64,000 nucleotides of DNA from Streptomyces sp. TG1A-60. Lineage in GTDB: Bacteria > Actinomycetota > Actinomycetes > Streptomycetales > Streptomycetaceae. The number at the start of each line of letters is the position of its first letter. Within the stretch, counting starts at the first letter, position 1. The notes beneath the pieces are model-generated. The model was not told the DNA's origin. It was given only the letters and a program-made list of their open reading frames with translations, and searched no databases. The stretch spans positions 3,038,001 through 3,102,000 of the forward strand of contig NZ_CP147520.1 of assembly GCF_037201975.1 (NCBI RefSeq), in the 5' to 3' direction. Made by a program: the position numbers and the translations under genes. Below are positions 44,709-54,321 of this stretch, in pieces.

Positions 44709-46157
44709 TCAGCCGAGGTCGATCTCCGGGTACAGCGGGAAGCCGGCGACGAGGTCGGTGGCTCGGCGGGAGATCTCGTCGGCGACCTTCGCGTCGAACA
44801 CGTGCTGGGCTTTGGAGGGCGCGCCCGACTTGGTGGTCCCGGGCTCGGTGGTGGTGAGGACGCGGTCGATGAGACCGGCGACCTCGTCCATCTCGGCGGT
44901 GCCCAGGCCCCGCGTGGTCAGGGCGGGCGTACCGATGCGGATGCCGGAGGTGTACCAGGCGCCGTTCGGGTCGGCCGGGATGGCGTTGCGGTTGGTGACG
45001 ATGCCGGAGTCGAGCAGCGCGGCCTCGGCCTGGCGGCCGGTGAGGCCGTAGGAGGTGGCGACGTCGATGAGGTTGAGGTGGTTGTCGGTGCCGCCGGTGA
45101 CCAGGGTGGCGCCCCGGCGCATCAGGCTCTCGGCGAGGGCACGGGAGTTGTCGACGATGCGCTGGGCGTAGTCCTGGAAGGCGGGCCGGCGGGCCTCGGC
45201 GAGGGCGACGGCCTTGGCGGCCATGACATGCGGGAGGGGGCCGCCGAGGACCATCGGGCAGCCTCGGTCGACCTGGTCCTTGAGGGACTCGTCGCACAGG
45301 ACCATGCCGCCGCGCGGGCCGCGCAGCGACTTGTGGGTGGTCGTGGTGACGATCTGGGCGTGCGGTACGGGGTCGAAGTCGCCGGTGAGGACCTTGCCGG
45401 CGACGAGGCCCGCGAAGTGCGCCATGTCCACCATGAGCGTGGCGCCGACCTCGTCGGCGATCTCGCGCATGATTCGGAAGTTCACGAGACGGGGGTAGGC
45501 GGAGTAGCCGGCGACGATGATCAGCGGCTTGAAGTCACGGGCGGAGGTGCGCAGGGCCTCGTAGTCGATGAGGCCGGTGGCGGGGTCCGTTCCGTAGGAG
45601 CGCTGGTCGAACATCTTGCCGGAGATGTTCGGGCGGAAGCCGTGGGTGAGGTGGCCGCCGGCGTCCAGGGACATTCCGAGCATGCGCTGGTTGCCGAAGG
45701 CATGGCGCAGTTCGGCCCAGTCGGCCTCGGAGAGGTCGTTGACCTGGCGGGCGCCGGCCTTCGCCAGGAACGGGACCTCGACGCGGTCGGCGAGGACGGA
45801 CCAGAACGCGACGAGGTTGGCGTCGATGCCGGAGTGCGGCTGGACGTAGGCGTGACGGGCGCCGAAGAGCTCGCGCGCGTGCTCGGCGGCGAGGGACTCC
45901 ACCGTGTCGACGTTGCGGCAGCCGGCGTAGAAGCGGCGGCCGATGGTGCCCTCGGCGTACTTGTCGCTGAACCAGTTGCCCATGGCCAGGAGGGTGGCCG
46001 GGGAGGCGTAGTTCTCGGAGGCGATCAGCTTGAGCATCTCGCGCTGGTCGGCGACCTCCTGACCGATGGCGTCGGCCACGCGCGGCTCGACGGCGCGGAT
46101 CACGTCGAGTGCGGCACGGAAGGCGGTGGACTCGTGGGAAAGGGGCTCGGCTGACAT
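44709..46157 (-). CDS. glyA: Serine hydroxymethyltransferase
   Basis: PLP enzyme interconverting serine + THF and glycine + 5,10-methylene-THF; 482 aa, somewhat longer than the usual ~420-430. Motifs: [52 protein letters not shown] and the PLP lysine in [14 protein letters not shown]. The length comes from an extra internal segment around [20 protein letters not shown], seen in some actinobacterial SHMTs. ATG 46157 is preceded by GGAGG. A ZTP riboswitch lies in the 5' leader, tying its expression to purine/folate stress. Confidence 0.97.
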   Translation of the reverse strand: MSAEPLSHESTAFRAALDVIRAVEPRVADAIGQEVADQREMLKLIASENYASPATLLAMGNWFSDKYAEGTIGRRFYAGCRNVDTVESLAAEHARELFGARHAYVQPHSGIDANLVAFWSVLADRVEVPFLAKAGARQVNDLSEADWAELRHAFGNQRMLGMSLDAGGHLTHGFRPNISGKMFDQRSYGTDPATGLIDYEALRTSARDFKPLIIVAGYSAYPRLVNFRIMREIADEVGATLMVDMAHFAGLVAGKVLTGDFDPVPHAQIVTTTTHKSLRGPRGGMVLCDESLKDQVDRGCPMVLGGPLPHVMAAKAVALAEARRPAFQDYAQRIVDNSRALAESLMRRGATLVTGGTDNHLNLIDVATSYGLTGRQAEAALLDSGIVTNRNAIPADPNGAWYTSGIRIGTPALTTRGLGTAEMDEVAGLIDRVLTTTEPGTTKSGAPSKAQHVFDAKVADEISRRATDLVAGFPLYPEIDLG

Positions 46158-46189
46158 GGGGACCTCCGGACGTGGCGTTCAGCGTTCAC

Positions 46190-46275
46190 GGTACGGCCCA
46201 GGCGCACGGCACTCGTCTTCCCCGGGCCGCTCCCCGATGGTCCGTCCCATCCCAGCGCGCCAGTCACGGCCCGAC
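46190..46275 (-). ncRNA. ZTP (pfl) riboswitch upstream of glyA
   Basis: On the minus strand the leader contains GGGCCGTGACTGGCG (46272-46258), CCATCGGGGAGCGGCCC (46240-46224) and GCGCCTGGGC (46205-46196). These are the conserved blocks of the pfl/ZTP aptamer in the right order and spacing, with GGGCC..GGCCC forming P1. ZTP riboswitches sense the AICAR derivative ZTP/ZMP and commonly activate glyA, folD and pur genes. About 30 nt separate the aptamer from the ribosome site, so control may be translational. No classic terminator was seen. Confidence 0.9.
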
Positions 46276-46279
46276 GGTC

Positions 46280-46285
46280 ACCCTA
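46280..46285 (-). promoter_or_regulatory. Probable -10 box for glyA
   Basis: TAGGGT (46285-46280, minus strand) would place the transcription start at about 46273, exactly at the first base of the riboswitch aptamer. Confidence 0.5.
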
Positions 46286-46362
46286 TCGGGCGCCCGGGAG
46301 CTGCGGGCCCGGACGTCCACCATGCGAGCGACGGGAGCGACGGGAGGAGGAGACGGCGGACG

Positions 46363-47544
46363 TCAGAGGATCACGTGCGGGAGGAAGCGGGCGTACTCGT
46401 CCGTGACCAGGCCCGAGGATTCGCGGATACCGAGGCCTGCCGAGGCGTCCTCGACGACCCAGGCGCCGAGGACGACGTGGTTGTCGTCGAAGGTGGGGAG
46501 GGGGGCCAGCTCCTGGTAGCAGCAGGGCTCTTCGCGGGTGACGGGGGCGCGGCCCGGGTCGTGGAGGGTGACGCCGGCGCCCTCGCGGCCGAGGAGGGGC
46601 TTGGCGACGTAGCCGGTGGTGGTGGCCAGTTCGCGGGGGCCGTCGAGATAGGCGGGGAGGAGGTTGGGGTGACCGGGGTACAGCTCCCAGAGGACGGCGA
46701 GGAGGGCCTTGTTGCTGAGGAGCATCTTCCAGGCGGGCTCGATCCACATCGTGGTCCCGGTGCCGCCGCCGTTGTCGAGGGTGGCGAGGACGTGCGGGGC
46801 GAAGCGGTCGGTGGTGAGCCACTCCCAGGGGTAGAGCTTGAAGATGCTGCGGATGAAGCGGAGCTTCCTGTCGACGAAGCGCTCGGAGAGGCGGTCCCAG
46901 CCGATGTCCTCCATGGAGATCCAGTCGGTGTCGAGGCCGGCCTGTTCGGCGGTCTCCTTCAGATACGCGACCGTCATCAGGTCCTCCCCGAGTTCGTCGC
47001 CGGCGGAGTGCGCGAAGTAGAGGGGGCCGGGTGGGAGGAGGCGGGACTGCTTCTTCCAGGCGTCGACGAGGCGTTCGTGGAGGGAGTTCCACTGGTCGGC
47101 GCCCGGGAAGCGTTCCTCCATCCAGAACCACTGGGGGCCGGCCGCCTCGACCAGCGAGGTCGGGGTGTCGGCGTTGTACTCCAGCAGCTTGGCGGGGCCG
47201 GTCCCGTCGTAGCGCAGGTCGAAGCGGCCGTAGACGGACGGCAGTTCGGCCCGGCGGCGCCAGGCCTCGGCGACGAGGCGGGCGAGGCGCGGGTCGGTGA
47301 TGCCGAGGTCGGCGAAGCGGTCCCCGGCCACGATGTGCTCGGCGGCGGCCAGGCACATGACGTGCAGTTCCTCGACGACCTCCTCCAGCGCCTCGACCTC
47401 GGGGAGCGAGAAGACGTAGTACGCGCTCTCGTCCCAGTACGGGCGCAGGGAACCGTCCGGGTGGCGGGTCAGCGGGTAGATGAGCCCCTGTTCCTCGACG
47501 GTCTCCTGCCAGCCCGGCCGGGGTTCGATGGTGCGGCGTTCCAT
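46363..47544 (-). CDS. Glutathionylspermidine synthase-family ATP-grasp protein
   Basis: 393 aa with the Gsp_synth (YgiC/YjfC-like) domain: YGRFDLRYDGTGPAKLLEYN, ADTPTSLVEAAGPQWFWMEE, TMWIEPAWKMLLSNKALLAV, YVAKPLLGREGAGV and VLGAWVVEDASAGLGIRESS. It has no amidase domain. The family ligates a carboxylate to an amine using ATP; streptomycetes lack glutathione, so the substrate is different and unknown. It lies 21 nt downstream of a lipoprotein gene, an operon arrangement that hints at an envelope or secreted-peptide substrate. Confidence 0.93.
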   Translation of the reverse strand: MERRTIEPRPGWQETVEEQGLIYPLTRHPDGSLRPYWDESAYYVFSLPEVEALEEVVEELHVMCLAAAEHIVAGDRFADLGITDPRLARLVAEAWRRRAELPSVYGRFDLRYDGTGPAKLLEYNADTPTSLVEAAGPQWFWMEERFPGADQWNSLHERLVDAWKKQSRLLPPGPLYFAHSAGDELGEDLMTVAYLKETAEQAGLDTDWISMEDIGWDRLSERFVDRKLRFIRSIFKLYPWEWLTTDRFAPHVLATLDNGGGTGTTMWIEPAWKMLLSNKALLAVLWELYPGHPNLLPAYLDGPRELATTTGYVAKPLLGREGAGVTLHDPGRAPVTREEPCCYQELAPLPTFDDNHVVLGAWVVEDASAGLGIRESSGLVTDEYARFLPHVIL

Positions 47545-47565
47545 GGCTCTGCCCCGTCCGCCGGG

Positions 47566-47934
47566 TCAGCCGCCGCCGGAGCCGGAGCAGCCGAAGCCGT
47601 CCCGGTCGACGGCCTCGCTGCGGCTGAAGGTGCCGTACTCGGCCCGGCCGCCGCTGACGTCGGCGTCGTAGTACCAGGCGGCGTCGGCCGAGCCGGGCCG
47701 GCTCCTGTTGCCGCTGCTGTTGCTCTTGTTGTTCTTGCCGTAGGACGACGAGCCGGAGGCCGAGTTGCAGTTCCTGTCGGCGATGATCTTGTAGCCGTTG
47801 GCGTAGTCGTAGCTGTCACGGTCCACGCAGCGGCGGTCCGGATCGGAACCGCAGGAGGTCAGGGCCGCCGCGACGACGCCCATCCCACCGAGTACGACCG
47901 TGCTGGACCGCAGCCGTCTGCGCTGTTCTCCCAT
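47566..47934 (-). CDS. Small Ser/Asn-rich lipoprotein
   Basis: 122 aa. Signal peptide MGEQRRRLRSSTVVLGGMGV with lipobox LTSC, then CVDRDSYDYANGYKIIADRN, a Ser/Gly/Asn/Lys stretch (SGSSSYGKNNKSNSSGNRSR) and a C-terminal WYYDADVSGGRAEYGTFSRS that ends FGCSGSGGG. ATG 47934 follows GGGGGAG by 5 nt. It is co-directional with and 21 nt upstream of the ATP-grasp ligase, possibly its substrate or partner. Two short aromatic/Gly segments recall DUF1190-type partners of YgiC-like ligases, but this is weak. Confidence 0.85.
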   Translation of the reverse strand: MGEQRRRLRSSTVVLGGMGVVAAALTSCGSDPDRRCVDRDSYDYANGYKIIADRNCNSASGSSSYGKNNKSNSSGNRSRPGSADAAWYYDADVSGGRAEYGTFSRSEAVDRDGFGCSGSGGG

Positions 47935-48086
47935 GCGTGCTCCCCCGTCGGGCTCACAGGCCCTGCTGTACCGGCGGCGGTTCGCGATGCGGTACGCGAG
48001 GACCGGCCGCTTTCTTGTGTGCGCTTTGTCGGCGCTCAGACTAGTGATTGAGTCTCTGGGGGGACCAATCGGGTGCCGGGGTGGGG

Positions 48087-48650
48087 CTACGGACGGCGGA
48101 TCGCCGCCAGGGAGCGCAACGCCTGGGCGCGCAGGGCGTCGACGAGTCCGGGCGGGGCGGATCCGTCGAGGGCGAAGTCGGCGTCCACCGAGGTGATCAT
48201 CCAGGCGATGTCCCGGTAAGTCTCGGCGCCCAGGTGAAGCAGACAGCGGTGGCCGTCGGGGGGTTCGAGAACGCCCGTGCCGGGCCAGACCCGGTCGGCG
48301 ACCGACTCGGCTGGCTCGTGCAGGGTGACGGTGGCCCGGAAGGGCCAGACCCGGGAGGAGAGACGGTGGGCGAGGTACGTCGCCGCGTCCCCGCCCGGGA
48401 GTTCGCGCGGGACGAAGCGCGGGCCGGCCGGGGTGCGCGGGACGAGCCGGTCGACGCGGAAGGCCCGCCGGTCCGCGCGGTCGGTGTCCCAGGCGACGAC
48501 TGACCAGTGCCGGTCGAAGCTGACGAGGCTGTGCGGCTTGACGGTGCGGACAGCGGGGGCGGCAGGGGTGTCGACGCCGCTGGTACCGAGGGCGGCGCTG
48601 GTGGGGTGCGGGCCGGGGCTGTGCGGGCTTGTGTAGGTGAAACGGTTCTC
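48087..48650 (-). pseudogene. 3' part of a WYL-domain regulator, split by an insertion
   Basis: Reads NRFTYTSPHSPGPHP, then VRTVKPHSLVSFDRHWSVVA, AFRVDRLVPRTPAGPRFVPR and RDIAWMITSVDADFALDGSA: the WYL domain and C-terminal extension of a YafY-type DNA-binding regulator. The N-terminal HTH and the first part of the WYL domain are missing; their middle piece is found about 1.5 kb away (50117-50280) in the same orientation. The upstream codons to 48710 are not regulator sequence. Confidence 0.8.
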
Positions 48651-48727
48651 TCTGGTTCGTGGCGGCGTCGTGCACTGTCGCGTCACCCGCAAGTGGGGTG
48701 CCGTGTACAACGCCTTTTCGTGTGGTC

Positions 48728-48880
48728 ATGCCGTCGGGTCAGCGGTACTGGACCGTGTTGGACGAGGACCGCCTGGAGCCCGTACAGGCGGCGGATGAGT
48801 TCTTGCGGCACGTACGGTTCGGTCGTGATCAGGCGGAGTCGACGACGCGGACGTACGCCGGGGCGGTCGCGCTCTCTCCG
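48728..48880 (+). pseudogene. Tyrosine recombinase N-terminal fragment
   Basis: MPSGQRYWTVLDEDRLEPVQ, then AADEFLRHVRFGRDQAESTT and RTYAGAVAL match the SAM-like N-terminal DNA-binding domain of phage-type integrases. The catalytic domain is absent; after residue ~50 the sequence switches into IS66-like sequence in another frame. Confidence 0.65.
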
Positions 48881-49032
48881 GCTGTCACCAGTCCGCCGAC
48901 GGTGCCACGGCCTGGCTCGCCGTGCGCTCCTACCTCGACTCCGCCCGCAAGCACGGGCTGAGCGCCTTCGAGGCCATCCACCGCGCCTTCACCGGCAACC
49001 TCTGGATGCCACCCATCGCACAGCCCACCTGA
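48881..49032 (+). pseudogene. IS66-family transposase C-terminal remnant
   Basis: The frame CHQSADGATAWLAVRSYLDS, ARKHGLSAFEAIHRAFTGNL, WMPPIAQPT-stop is the typical C-terminal end of IS66-type transposases (Y-x-x-[ST]AxKHG ... AFxGNxWMPP). Only ~48 codons remain; no inverted repeats could be assigned. Confidence 0.65.
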
Positions 49033-49040
49033 CCAGCACA

Positions 49041-49343
49041 CTTCACACACCGTCGCCGATCAGCCGCATTCCTACTGAATGCATACCCACCAACCCGTTC
49101 TGCGGCGGTGTCGCCAAGGTCAAGGGAGCCATCGACGGCGCCCTGACGTTCCACATAACCCGCGGAGGCTGGGAAATCCGCTCTGGCAACCACCGGCAGA
49201 TGCCCAACCACGAGATCTACATCTACAACGGTGGCCGCGTCACCTGGGTCTACAAGAGCAAGTACTCTTCCCCGCTGTGCCTCGTCGGCTCCGCGATGTG
49301 CGACCTGAAGAACCTCACAGGCTACTACGGCAAGTACAAGTAA
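49041..49343 (+). pseudogene. 5'-truncated gene of unknown function (possible cargo)
   Basis: No start codon remains in frame. The reading IPTNPFCGGVAKVKGAIDGA, LTFHITRGGWEIRSGNHRQM, PNHEIYIYNGGRVTWVYKSK, YSSPLCLVGSAMCDLKNLTG ends YYGKYK at 49343. Four Cys and many Tyr/Asn, plus softer codon bias than neighbours, suggest a secreted, horizontally acquired protein. Not recognised. Confidence 0.45.
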
Positions 49344-49353
49344 GCATCCGAGC

Positions 49354-49400
49354 ATGAGGAAGGCCCCCTGCGCCAGGGCGCTGCCGGGGGCCTTCCTCAT
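49354..49400. terminator. Bidirectional hairpin terminator
   Basis: Perfect 15-bp inverted repeat (49354-49368 with 49386-49400; 17-nt loop with its own small stem) between the convergent 49041-49343 and 49412-49807 genes. Confidence 0.85.
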
Positions 49401-49411
49401 ACCGCGAAAAG

Positions 49412-49807
49412 CTAAACGAAGACCTTCTTCCAGGCCATCCCGCCGAAACCGAACACGAAGAACACGTAGCCGGTGTACAGGGCCCAGATCCATAGCATCC
49501 CGCCCCACTCGCCCCACGTCGTGGCCACGACCATCACGGTGAACAGCGCCAGCAGAGCAAACGTCAGCCCAGCTCCCGGCCAGAAGTCGGAGCGCAGACC
49601 GTCATAGCGTCGGAAGGCCGCCACCACGCCGACGACCGCACCGACCAGCAGCAGCGGCACCAGAACCATCCGGGTGCCGAACGTGAAGAACAGCCCGTCC
49701 GGCTCCTCCGAGAACCCCCACAGCATGTTCGTCACCGTAGCCAACAGCCACGGCACCACGGCCACCCAGATGACCAGCGGAAGCACCACACGCCTGACCG
49801 GCATCAC
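49412..49807 (-). CDS. Small integral membrane protein within the mobile scar
   Basis: About 131 aa with four helices: VLPLVIWVAVVPWLLATVTN, MVLVPLLLVGAVVGVVAAF, GLTFALLALFTVMVVATTWG and MLWIWALYTGYVFFVFGFGG, ending WKKVFV. GTG 49807 (followed by ATG) has GGGGG 6 nt upstream. Codon bias is weaker than in the core genes, and upstream in-frame codons include a TTA. Flanked by recombinase/transposase debris, so it probably arrived with the insertion. Function unknown. Confidence 0.65.
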   Translation of the reverse strand: MMPVRRVVLPLVIWVAVVPWLLATVTNMLWGFSEEPDGLFFTFGTRMVLVPLLLVGAVVGVVAAFRRYDGLRSDFWPGAGLTFALLALFTVMVVATTWGEWGGMLWIWALYTGYVFFVFGFGGMAWKKVFV

Positions 49808-49852
49808 AGCAGACCCCCAAACAGCATTGCTCACTAAACCCACGCTATCCTG

Positions 49853-50116
49853 CCCCGCCACAACGCAAGGGGGGTCTGTCCTGCCAACAGCTCTGGCCCC
49901 GGAAGGTGACGCCGGGTGTCCGTCAGGGCAGGAGGATGCGGTGGCGGAGGAGGTAGCGCCTTCGACCGGCGCTGCGACCCACGGCCTCAGTCCGCGACAC
50001 CTGTCGCGCACCCACTGCCCACCAGAGCCATGCCGCTGAACTGGGCGATCATCGTGCTTCCTGGGCTCGCACTCCGGGCAGCCCCGGGAGAAAGGCAGAG
50101 GCGTTCGCGACGGCGG
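49853..50116. other. Unassigned stretch at the edge of the mobile scar
   Basis: 264 bp between the membrane-protein gene and the WYL fragment. No gene, no clear att-type repeat; contains the G-run AAGGGGGGTCTG and short coding-like bits I could not assign. Confidence 0.3.
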
Positions 50117-50280
50117 CAGGCTCGGCGATGGCCATCAGGGTGTCCGGCGCTACCTTGGGGGCCGGGGCCGCGCCCGCTCGTACGGTGGCGGTGTGCAGGG
50201 TGGTGACTCGGTGCCGCAGCCGGGAGGGCAGCATCTGCTCCGGTTTGGTGAGGGCGCGCGGTGAGGCCTCCTCGAGATCG
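50117..50280 (-). pseudogene. Middle part of the split WYL regulator
   Basis: Minus-strand reading [20 protein letters not shown], then RLRHRVTTLHTATVRAG and KVAPDTLMAIAEPAAVA corresponds to the linker before the WYL core of YafY-type regulators (typically ...RALT-VRQVMPSRLRHRI...). It would join directly to NRFTYTS at 48650. The HTH upstream is also lost; sequence changes to an epoxide-hydrolase remnant on the other strand at a CTCGAG junction. Confidence 0.75.
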
Positions 50281-50396
50281 ACGGGCAGAACGTCCACTTC
50301 CTGCATGTGCGTTCGCCCGAGGAGAGGGCCACCCCGTTGATGCTGCTGCACGGCTGGCACACGCCTGCCTCTTTGACGGAGGCGCAGGCGATGTAA
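50274..50396 (+). pseudogene. Epoxide hydrolase N-terminal fragment
   Basis: [20 protein letters not shown], then [24 protein letters not shown]. The V-HFLH-RS and P-LLHGW motifs are typical of the EHN-type epoxide hydrolase/alpha-beta hydrolase start (HGWP normally follows; here HGWHTP). It has no start codon and ends after ~40 codons. Confidence 0.6.
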
Positions 50397-50408
50397 CGGG
50401 CGTGCGGG

Positions 50409-50492
50409 TACAGGGAGATCCCCCGGTACACCGACGACGTGTACGGGGCGCACTTCTTCGAGAAGCGGCTCGCGGCGCCACGGCGGCGGTGA
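50409..50492 (+). pseudogene. C-terminal remnant of unknown gene
   Basis: Frame YREIPRYTDDVYGAHFFEKR then LAAPRRR-stop, with strong G/C third positions; no upstream coding part in this frame. Origin not recognised. Confidence 0.3.
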
Positions 50493-50507
50493 CCCGGCGG
50501 GGCCGCG

Positions 50508-50552
50508 TCGCACAGGCCCCGTCCCGTCGAAACCGGGGCGGGGCCTGTGCGA
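50508..50552 (-). terminator. mdh terminator
   Basis: 18-bp inverted repeat with one wobble pair (50508-50525 with 50535-50552, 9-nt loop), 29 nt past the mdh stop on the minus strand. Confidence 0.85.
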
Positions 50553-50581
50553 GCGAGCCATGACGTCAGTTGTGGGACGGC

Positions 50582-51955
<1,374 letters not shown>

Positions 51956-53311
51956 CTATCCCGTGCACCCCTTCTGCCCCGAGGCCAGCGTCGCGCAGGC
52001 CGTGGCCTCGCCCGTGTCCTTCACGGCGACCATCCGGGTGTAGGCGATGCTGTCGCCGACCGCTTCGACGGCGGCGGTCCGCCTGGTCCTGCCGACCGTC
52101 ACCTCGACCTCGTCGCCCTGGGCGGCACCGGTGATGCGGGCCCAGGCGGCCTGGCAGGTCTTGCTGTATCGGACCTCGATCCTCGTGGTGCCCACCGTGG
52201 CCTCGTCGGTGGTCCGTACGAGGTTGCCGATGCAGCCCATGGTCTCCGGGTCCTTGCCGGCGCAGTCCCCGCCGGCGCATTTCACGCCCGCCGGGAGGTC
52301 GGGGTTCGTGCCGGCCGACGTCGACGAGGACGCCGGCTGCTTCCCCTCGGCCTCGTTCCTGCCGTCGCCGTTGGTGAGGAGGAAGGCCGCAGCGATCACC
52401 ACAAGCGCGCCGACGGCCCCCGCGAGGAACATCGTCATCCGCCGCCGGGGCGGCGCATCGCCGTCGTCGCGGCGGCCACCGCCACCGCCGGGCGACGGGC
52501 CGAAGACACCGGAGGGGGTTGAGACGCCGCCGGAAACCTGGGCGCCGCCGGGAACGGCCGCACCGGCGGAGACGCGAGCCGAGGGCGCCGAGTGAGCTGG
52601 AGAAGACGACGACGGTGGTCCGCCGGCCAGACCAGCCGAGGACGACGAAGGCGGGGCGGCCCCCCAGCTGACGCGAGGCGTGCCCCCGGCGACGGCCCCC
52701 GCGCCACTGCCGCTCCCGCCGCCGTACGGCGGGGCGGAGGATACCGAAGACGAGGAGGAGGACGAGGCAGGCGAGGACGGTGACGGTATGGACGGCCTGG
52801 GCGGCGCGGCCGAACCCCCGTACGACGTGCGCGAGGTGCACTCCTCCCCCGGTGGCTGCGGCTGCGGCGGAACCGTCGGGGAGACGCCCGCGGGGCCCGC
52901 CACACCCGGTGTCGCGGTCGCGCTGCGGCTCACGCTGCCGCTCTTGCCGCCCCTGACGGTCGACTGGCCGCCGGTCTCGCCCAGCGCGGCGCGCGCCTGG
53001 GAGATACGGATGGCTTCCATGGTCATGTCGTGGCGCATCTCCGAACGGCTCCACGCCCGCTCGGCCAGCTCCCACATGGTGGTCAGATGGACGGGATGGG
53101 CGCCGGTCACCTCGGCCAACGCGACGATCGCGCCTTTCGGGGCGAGAAGTCTGCCGTTGAGATACCGCTCCCAGGACGTCTTGCTGTAGCCCGTGCGGTC
53201 GGCCACCGCGGCGATACTCAGTCCACTGCGGTCGACGAGCCGGCGCAGCTGGCCCGCGAACTCCCTTACCTGTGGATCGAGTTCATCGGGCAAGGCCCTC
53301 CAACGAGGCAT
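51956..53311 (-). CDS. XRE-family DNA-binding membrane protein with DUF2690
   Basis: 451 aa. Residues ~1-75: helix-turn-helix of the XRE/cro type (FAGQLRRLVDRSGLSIAAVA, DRTGYSKTSWERYLNGRLLA). Residues ~120-285 are Ser/Pro/Gly-rich. One membrane helix follows a basic stop (PPRRRMTMFLAGAVGALVVI). The outer C-terminal domain is DUF2690 (CAGKDPETMGCIGNLVRTTD, IEVRYSKTCQAAWARITGA), with paired cysteines. This is a transmembrane architecture in which an extracytoplasmic domain could signal to an HTH. ATG 53311 follows GGGGGAA; the longer frame to 53503 is unsupported. Confidence 0.9.
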   Translation of the reverse strand: MPRWRALPDELDPQVREFAGQLRRLVDRSGLSIAAVADRTGYSKTSWERYLNGRLLAPKGAIVALAEVTGAHPVHLTTMWELAERAWSRSEMRHDMTMEAIRISQARAALGETGGQSTVRGGKSGSVSRSATATPGVAGPAGVSPTVPPQPQPPGEECTSRTSYGGSAAPPRPSIPSPSSPASSSSSSSVSSAPPYGGGSGSGAGAVAGGTPRVSWGAAPPSSSSAGLAGGPPSSSSPAHSAPSARVSAGAAVPGGAQVSGGVSTPSGVFGPSPGGGGGRRDDGDAPPRRRMTMFLAGAVGALVVIAAAFLLTNGDGRNEAEGKQPASSSTSAGTNPDLPAGVKCAGGDCAGKDPETMGCIGNLVRTTDEATVGTTRIEVRYSKTCQAAWARITGAAQGDEVEVTVGRTRRTAAVEAVGDSIAYTRMVAVKDTGEATACATLASGQKGCTG

Positions 53312-53915
53312 TGCTTCCCCCTCTTCCCCGTACGTCTCTGCACTTTCCCCCGTGCCGACTATCCCTGTGCCGCGCATGATGCCCTCGCTGAATCCTGGTC
53401 CGGGACCGAGCCCGAGCCCCTCTGGGGAAGTCCGTTCCGGACTACCCTCTGGGATGCGCCCCGCCGGGATGTCAGTTCCCTGAAAAGGGGCGCGTGGGAG
53501 CATTTCGGGCCAGGACGTGCGCCCGTTGCACGCCCCCGGCGGTCCGCGGTCCAGTGTCCCACCGGCCTCCCGGATTTCCGGGCGGAATTGCAGGTCCGCG
53601 CGTGGGACATCCCGGACCGCCCCAAATACTCAGGTTAGCCCTGGTGTTGAGCGGGTCGACGGCCGATCCTCGAACTTGTCGGCACACCGGCACAACGGCC
53701 CCACAAGCACGGTCACGCGAGTCGAACAGAGGCTCGCACGCCTCGTACGCATCGCCGTACGGACCGCCGCACGCATCGCATCACGCGTCACCGTACGCAG
53801 CGCCGTACACAGCGGCACACACGTGGACGCACACGTCGGCATTCACGTCGGCGGGGCTCTGCGCGTCATGTGCGGCCGTGAAGGCCGGAAGGCCAACGGG
53901 GACCAGGGGGATCAC
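53312..53915. other. Non-coding gap with a His/Tyr/Ala-biased low-complexity tract
   Basis: 604 bp without a supported gene. 53730-53840 is a degenerate short-period tract (CGTACGCATCGCCGTACGGA-like units). In one plus frame it reads SHASYASPYGPPHASHHASP; no start, ribosome site or codon bias supports translation. Confidence 0.4.
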
Positions 53916-54153
53916 ATGCGACACAAGGTCAGGACGCTGCTCGCGGCCGTCGCCGCGACGGCCTCGGCCGGGCCCGCGCTCGGCGGCGCCGCTCCGCTCG
54001 CCACGGCCCGCGGGGCCGCACGTCGTCGGCGGGGCCGGCGCCGCGTACAAGGACCGGGGAGACGAGGGCACGCTGTCCGTCAACTGGTACTCCAGGAGCA
54101 ACGCGACACGGCTGTGGCAAAGCGTCCTGGACGCCGACGGCGCCAAGTGGTGA
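53916..54153 (+). pseudogene. Secreted peptidoglycan-binding-type protein, frameshifted and truncated
   Basis: ATG 53916 with AGGGGGA upstream gives a signal peptide (MRHKVRTLLAAVAATASAGP, LGGAAPLATARG). One base later than this frame, the sequence continues GPHVVGGAGAAYKDRGDEGT, LSVNWYSRSNATRLWQSVLD, ADGAKW-stop. The switch is at the GGGG run 54012-54015. The W-x-VL-ADGAKW pattern is how streptomycete secreted PG-binding proteins begin their repeat domain; here it stops at once, so the gene is also 3'-truncated. Confidence 0.55.
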
Positions 54154-54321
54154 CGTGCGGGTGCCGTCGCCGTGGCCGGGTGCGGACACCTCGGCGGAAT
54201 GGTCACTTCCGTGCCACAGCGGGCTGACAGGTGTTGAACAGGGAGTCCGCCGTGCAGGAACGTGGAGCGCAGACGGCGGTCCGTCCTTACTCGGGGGAGG
54301 GGACGGGCCGCCGCCCGCCCC

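Noticed and set aside
53730..53840. CRISPR-like short repeats
   Set aside because: Units are irregular, 8-20 bp and without constant spacers; a low-complexity tract.
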